NCBI GenBank assembly: GCA_948567375.1
Contig: OX419760.1
Location: forward strand, 63,050,911-63,114,910
Direction: 5' to 3'
DNA: 64,000 nt
Source: Lunularia cruciata
Taxonomy: Eukaryota > Streptophyta > Marchantiopsida > Lunulariales > Lunulariaceae
The stretch's first letter is position 1, and every line of letters begins with the position of its first letter. A program made the position numbers and the translations under genes. The notes under the pieces were generated by a model. It was not told the origin of the DNA. It searched no databases and saw nothing but the letters and a program-made list of their open reading frames with translations. Of the stretch, positions 59,242-64,000 are shown piece by piece.

Positions 59242-60000
59242 ATGCAGAATTTGGGTGCTCTAAAGGAACTTTTTATTCAGCTTGAGCTTACTAGCAATAC
59301 ACTAATTTTTCAATGTCCCTACAAATACAATGACATGGAGCGAGCATTGATGTAGAGTCGAAGTAGAGACCTTTTTGAGGTTGGTTTGGTAGAGATTTCA
59401 CATGGAGTGTATGCATCAGCTAAAGTGATGCCAACCAAGAAGGATATGCATAGCAACTACAAAAATATGCAGATGTGTGGATATTACTATCCTATCAATT
59501 GATAGACTAGGCTGATCAATATACCATGCCTATATTGGAGGAGATCTTTGATGTGATTGGGCATGCAAAGATTTTCAGTACTTTGGATCTTTGAGCAGGA
59601 TATCATCAATTGCCAATCAAGGAGAGGATAAGTCCAAGACAAGATTTTAAGCTATTGATCCTCATGGCAAGGATGTGTTATATAAGTGGAAGTTCTTACC
59701 ATTTGGGTTAAATATATTCTTGCTGAGTTATGAAGGGTCATGGATAGGATCCTAGTTGGAATAGATTTTGTTTGGTATTATATTGATGACATTTTGGTGT
59801 ATATCACTATTGTGGAGGAGCATGAAAGATATTTGTTGGAGGTATTTGAGAGGTTGAGATCTCATGGACTCAAATTACATCTTGGGAAGTGTAGGTTTTT
59901 CCATGATTAGGTTAAGTATTTGGGTCACACTATCTACCTTGGAGGACTTGGTGTTTAGTAGACCAAGGTGGAGGCCATTATGCGTATTCCTCAACCTCTA
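59242..60000 (+). pseudogene. DNMT-gypsy reverse transcriptase
   Basis: Starts in the methyltransferase frame: MQNLGALKELFIQLELTSNT, YKYNDMERALM and ISHGVYASAKVMP. After small shifts: MCGYYYPIN, FSTLDL-stop-AGYHQLPI, WKFLPFG and the catalytic YIDDILVYITIVEEHE (YIDD at 59779-59790). The linker KYLGHTIYLGGLGV closes the domain. Confidence 0.85.
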
Positions 60001-60600
60001 GATGTGAGTAAAGTGTGAGCATTCCTTGGGTTGGTGAACTTCTATCACTGCTATTTTAGAGGATTTGATGCCATTGCCAAGGCCTTGATGAAGTTGACCA
60101 AGCTTACACAAGAGTGAGGTTAGGGAGATGAGTAGGAGAGAGCTTTTGTAGAGCTCAAGGAGAGGTTGATATCTACTCTTATTTTGAGGAGACTGATTAG
60201 AGGATGCCCATTTTAGGTTCACACTGATTGGAGTATGTTGGGGCTTGGAGAAGTGTTCACCCAACATGATGATGAGGAGAAGGAGTTTGTGATGGCCTAT
60301 TGTAGTTGTTCCAACAATTCAATGGAGGCAAAGTATAGTTCATATGAGGGAGAGTGCTTGGCATTAGTATGAGCAGTAGCACATATTCCAATATTATCTA
60401 TTTGGTAACCCCTTTATTCTCATCATTGATCATCAACCATTGAAGTGGTTGATGAAGTCCAACAAGCTTTCAAGGAAGGAAGCTTGCACAATGGGCTCTA
60501 ATTTTACATGAGTATAATTTTCATGGTTATTCACAAACCTGGAGTGGTGAACCATGATGCAGATGGGTTGAGTAGAAACCCATGTCCCAACAAGTAGGAT
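60001..60600 (+). pseudogene. DNMT-gypsy RNase H
   Basis: Connection motif AFLGLVNFYH, then FVELKERLISTLILRRLIRG and the RNase H start HTDWSMLGLGEVFTQHDDE. The end reads VIHKPGVVNHDADGLSRNPC near 60530-60590, the typical closing motif. Stops and one frame change are present. Confidence 0.85.
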
Positions 60601-60839
60601 CAGACCAGAGCATGTTGGCATGGTGATGTAGATGAGGAGATGGTGCCAGGTTGGCATGCATATGCCTTTCTCTATATATATTTTGGGGCTTTGGTGGTAT
60701 CTCTCTTAGTGCATATAGGAGGAGTTATTGAGATCATATATCCAAAGAGTAGAGAGAGTGGTATGGTGCAATGAGACATTCATGATGATGTCTTAGTGAT
60801 GGACTATCTTCACACTAGGGTTGTGGGTGGCATAGTTGG

Positions 60840-61806
60840 GGCCAAGGAGAGACACCATGTTCTTTAGCAAGCCAAACGGTTTAGATTGGAAGGTAGACAC
60901 CTTTTTTGTGTATAGGAGGATGGTAGAGTGAAGGTAGTACCACTTCCATCTCAAAGACCACAATTGGTCTATCATGCTCATGAGGAGCTAGGACATTTGG
61001 AGTAAAGCATACATATAGCTTAATCTAGAGTTATTATTGGTGGTGTGAAGACCAATGTATAGTAGTTTGTTACAAAATGTGTGGTTTGTGACCAAGTTAG
61101 AGCATCATTTAATGCTCCTATGCTATAGGTACACCCATTACCTATCATAGGATTGGGTTACCATTGGATTTTGAACTTTATTGGACCTTTACCGTTGATT
61201 GTGAGACATCATTGGTATGTTTTGGTGATGGTGGAGCACTTCTCCAAGTGGATTGAGTTGGTGACACTTCCTAAAAAGTCCAATGAAGGGATAGATTACT
61301 TGTTCCTAGATCAAGTTCTCAGTCAATTTGGTGCACCAGTTGAGATTTTGATTGATCAGGGCTTAAAGTTCTTGGAGGAGTTTTAGGTCTTGTGTGACAA
61401 GGCTTTCATTGATCATTGTACTACCTCCCAAGATCACCTTGAGGCAAATGGCTTAGCAAAGAGAGTGGTTCTGACAATGAAGAGAAGATTGCAAAAGTAT
61501 AGTTTGTAGAGAGTCCACTTGGGAGATTGGGATCTCTAATTACCTTGGTTGGCCATGGGCTATCAATGCAGCCGACATGCCTCCTTAGCATCCTTCTCTC
61601 CTTACTTTCTACTCTATGGACGAGATCTAGATTTACCTACAACCATTCATCAAGATGCTACTATAGTGTTGGACTTGGACGATCCAAATGTATGGATGAG
61701 CGCATGTTCTCAATGGGTAGAGATCTTTCAAAGAGTGATGACAATGGCCTTTGAGAACTTAGCAATTGCTCAACATATGGATACCTTATGCTATGCTACC
61801 ATTTAA
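60840..61806 (+). pseudogene. DNMT-gypsy integrase
   Basis: Zinc-binding region HAHEELGHLE and KCVVCDQVRASFNAPML (60975-61120). Core: GYHWILNFIGPLPLIVRHHW (61156-61215, the first catalytic Asp changed to Asn), YVLVMVEHFSKWIELVTLPK, EILIDQGLKFLEEF and HLEANGLAKRVV. Post-core: YQCSRHASLASFSPYFLLYG and YGRDLDLPTTIHQD (61549-61806). Confidence 0.88.
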
Positions 61807-61910
61807 GGAGGAAGTATAGACCCTTGATTTGTCAATTTCATCCAGATGATTTTTTATATCTATAATAGATAGCACCAACAACACGTGATATTTCTACAAG
61901 CCGCACTATC

Positions 61911-62203
61911 TTGAGAGTGTGTGAGGCTTTGTCATTTGGAGTCCTTGTGTTGGAAGGATGTGATGGTGTTTTTTGGAAGGATCATGTGTGCAATTGTGCG
62001 CCATACCACCTCCCAAACATTGATGATACTATGGACCCAAGCTTAGCACTTGCACGTGTAGGCTTGCGGTGTATGTTATGCGGCTCTTTGGTGGAGCTGC
62101 TACTATATTAGTGTGTGATAATTGTTTGAGAGGATGGCATATGGCATGTATGACTCCTTCCTTCACTGTGGTTCCTCAAGGATAGTGATTATGTCTTAGA
62201 TAT
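61911..62203 (+). pseudogene. C-terminal PHD finger of DNMT-gypsy
   Basis: After a linker (LRVCEALSFGVLVLEG, NCAPYHLPNIDD) the sequence reads RCMLCGS (first Cys codon 62070-62072). After one lost base it reads VCDNCLRGWHMACMTP, then VVPQG and LCLRY. This is the C4HC3 pattern of a PHD zinc finger (CxxC, CxxC, HxxC, then WxCxxC). The Trp has become a stop and the last Cys a Tyr (TGT to TAT). PHD fingers read histone H3 tails. The position after integrase is where chromoviruses carry a chromodomain, so a role in choosing insertion sites is inferred. Confidence 0.78.
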
Positions 62204-62365
62204 ACTTGACCTATAGCTAGTTCATCCTTTATATGGTATAGATTATAAACAAGCGACTAACAATATGGCTTGATAGCACCCGGCCTCTTGATCTTTTGCC
62301 TACCATAGGGTCTACCATATACTTGGAGTAGATGGCTATCTTGAGTTAGAGTGATCTAACCACCA

Positions 62366-62379
62366 GCTAGGGAGGCAAT
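62366..62379 (+). other. Polypurine tract of DNMT-gypsy
   Basis: GCTAGGGAGGCAAT directly precedes TGTGGCACTT. Its presence fixes the true LTR start at 62380 rather than at 62499, where homology with the left LTR begins. Confidence 0.7.
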
Positions 62380-62926
62380 TGTGGCACTTGAGAGTCCATA
62401 TATGACTTATGTGTGAGTTGTGCTTCTATAGTGTGTGATATTGATAGTAATGTGTGTTGTGTAGCAATGTATATAAATATGATAGATGTCACACTATTTG
62501 TAGCATTGCACCTAGATTGCTCAGATTTTATAGTAGTAGTGTTGGTAGTCAAGAGTATTTTGGTCGTTACTCATAGACTTCTTGTTGATAGTCAGATTTT
62601 GTGTGTGGGGTACTAACTACATGGCGGGGCTCACCATCACTTAACATGGGTTTACACTGTCTGATGCCATCAGCAAGACCATTAGGGTTGGAGACCAAGG
62701 GAGTATACTTTTGAAGTGCAGTTCTAAAGAGATCACTTCTTTGATGTTGAGCCTTTGAGTTCTTGGCTATGGTGGACAGAGGTCAATGAGCATCACCTAG
62801 ATTCTCTTAGCTAGAGTGGGTGTGGCTTGACTATAACCAGTGTCCGATTATTGGCAGATTGTGGGTTGATAGATCAAGTACTGATCTGATTGAGTGTGAT
62901 TTGATTTGTGTAAATAAATTAATTAT
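62380..62926 (+). repeat. Complete right LTR of DNMT-gypsy, 547 bp
   Basis: Begins TGTGGCACTTGAGAGTCC after the polypurine tract and ends near AATTAATTAT. Its first ~115 bases recur at 62927-63043 and the rest aligns with 53675-54101. Confidence 0.82.
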
Positions 62927-63043
62927 TGTGACACTTGAGAGTCCATGTATGACTTATGTGTGTGAGTTGTGCTTTTATTGTGTGTGATATTGACAACAAT
63001 GTATTTTTTGTAGCAATGTATATATGCATGATAACTATCACAC
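62927..63043 (+). repeat. Extra half-LTR (first ~117 bp) after the right LTR
   Basis: TGTGACACTTGAGAGTCC to ACTATCACAC repeats the start of the right LTR directly and then departs from it at the position where the left LTR begins to match. It abuts the right LTR without a spacer. Confidence 0.82.
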
Positions 63044-64000
63044 ACAATGGGTTCATGAGGTATTGTGTTGTGGTTTGTTTAGTGATTGAAAAGTAATTTA
63101 ATTTCATTTATTCATGTAGTGTTTTAGTAGATAATGCAAGGTGTCCTATGGTTGATCAATCACCATGTGAGCAATCTATGTTCATTCAAGTGATTGGTTG
63201 TGTCGATTACAATCTTGTCCTCATCTAAATCTTTGATGTATATAGCTGTGGAGGCTTGTAGAGAGTAGTATGTTTTAGTCTTGCATGTTTGAAGAGTAAT
63301 AGTAGCGTGTGTGGGAGGGTGAGTTTAACCAAGAGATGTTCTATGCTCTTGATCTACCTCTCCCAAACCCTTTCTCATCAAGCTTTAGAATATGCACCAT
63401 GACCACTTCTAAGCTTGGATGGTAGTTCATTTTGCACCTATGTTTCATGGCGTTTGTGATAGAAAACTTGGATCCTATAATTCTACATGTGCTTACTTAT
63501 GTGCAAGTATAGTGTGATGCCTACTTTTTTGCTAAAGTTGTTTATTTATTGTTTTCTCTATTTTTCATAAGGTTTTGGAAGAATAACTGATTGTTCTAGA
63601 AGTGAAACCTCCTAGTTGAGTTCTCTTTGGAGTTGTGTTTGTACATGCAAATGTACAAAGAAAATAAGTACAAACATAAATGCACTCCAAAGGAATGATC
63701 TAAAAGAGTTCAAGTTCAAAAGGTGGTCAAAGGGAGAAAAACCAAAATCCTTTGGGCCCAAGGATTATACACTAATTTGAATGGATTACCACCTAAATAA
63801 AGAACTACCTCCAAGTAGTGTTGGTGTTCACCAAAGGGTTCACATGTAAAAAGAGTGATTGCTCATCCATTGAAGATTGACGACTCAAAAACTCTAGCTA
63901 TAAAATTGAGTGCATATCAAGCAATTTCACTTTCTACTAAGGATTTTCAATCTCAAACCTAAAGAGCAAGTAGTAATCCTAGATCTTTTTAGTTCTTCAT
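63044..64000. other. Right flank, nothing recognised
   Basis: AT-rich DNA without gene, LTR or RNA features that I can support. Confidence 0.45.

Larger units (their letters stand above)
53675..63043 (+). mobile_element. Ty3/gypsy element encoding a DNA methyltransferase and PHD finger
   Basis: Order: partial LTR, leader, gag with zinc knuckle, protease, cytosine-5 DNA methyltransferase, reverse transcriptase, RNase H, integrase, PHD finger, polypurine tract, complete LTR, partial LTR. Protease active site, methyltransferase and the start of reverse transcriptase share one frame, as expected of a single Pol polyprotein. The left LTR lacks its first ~116 bases and the extra half-LTR at the right supplies just these, so the copy is circularly permuted within the LTR. 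Dozens of stops and several frameshifts make it inactive. The integrase-PHD end and the sequence differ clearly from the chromoviruses elsewhere in the window. Confidence 0.88.

Overview
The window reads as nuclear DNA from a land plant with a large, repeat-rich genome. The evidence is plant-type LTR retrotransposons primed by initiator-Met tRNA (TGGTATCAGAGC-type primer sites), a plant RING-H2 gene of the BRH1/RHA type, and a fragment of plastid psbD inserted in the nucleus. The retrotransposon types suggest a fern, lycophyte, gymnosperm or bryophyte rather than a small angiosperm genome, but the species cannot be fixed from the sequence.

Layout. 1-6071: a Ty3/gypsy chromovirus, complete except for the left part of its 5' LTR. 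6072-19130: AT-rich DNA with no recognisable intact gene. It holds a diverged LTR fragment, a small foldback element near 8.6-8.8 kb, a solo LTR at 12519-12916 and a decayed coiled-coil-coding stretch around it. 19.1-41.3 kb: one old minus-strand LINE split into four pieces by three LTR elements: gypsy-A (20106-25638), gypsy-B (25928-32331) and a copia element (32799-40804). Gypsy-B and the copia element were hit in turn by three solo LTRs of the family at 1-6071, and the copia also carries a plastid psbD fragment. Target-site duplications and the resumption of the LINE protein across the cuts support this nesting order. 41.3-51.5 kb: a GC-richer, largely TE-free island with the one convincing host gene, an intronless RING-H2 E3 ubiquitin ligase (43581-44189). 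51.5-53.4 kb: an AT-rich satellite-like array with a perfect 57-bp inverted repeat, a perfect 85-bp tandem repeat and an (AT)37 run. 53.7-63.0 kb: a heavily decayed Ty3/gypsy element of a different clade.

The most notable object is that last element. Between protease and reverse transcriptase, in the same frame as both, it carries a C5 DNA cytosine methyltransferase domain with motifs in the classical, non-permuted order (DNMT3-like in feel). After the integrase, where chromoviruses carry a chromodomain, it carries a PHD finger. Its LTR arrangement is circularly permuted: the left LTR lacks about its first 116 bases, and just that part reappears as an extra half-LTR after the complete right LTR. 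That is what integration of a two-LTR circle would leave.

All retroelements here are inactive. Their premature stops are nearly all explicable as C-to-T changes (CAG, CAA and CGA to stop, or TGG to stop), consistent with long-term cytosine methylation and deamination. No protein-coding transposon in the window looks functional; only the RING-H2 gene has an intact, recognisable reading frame.
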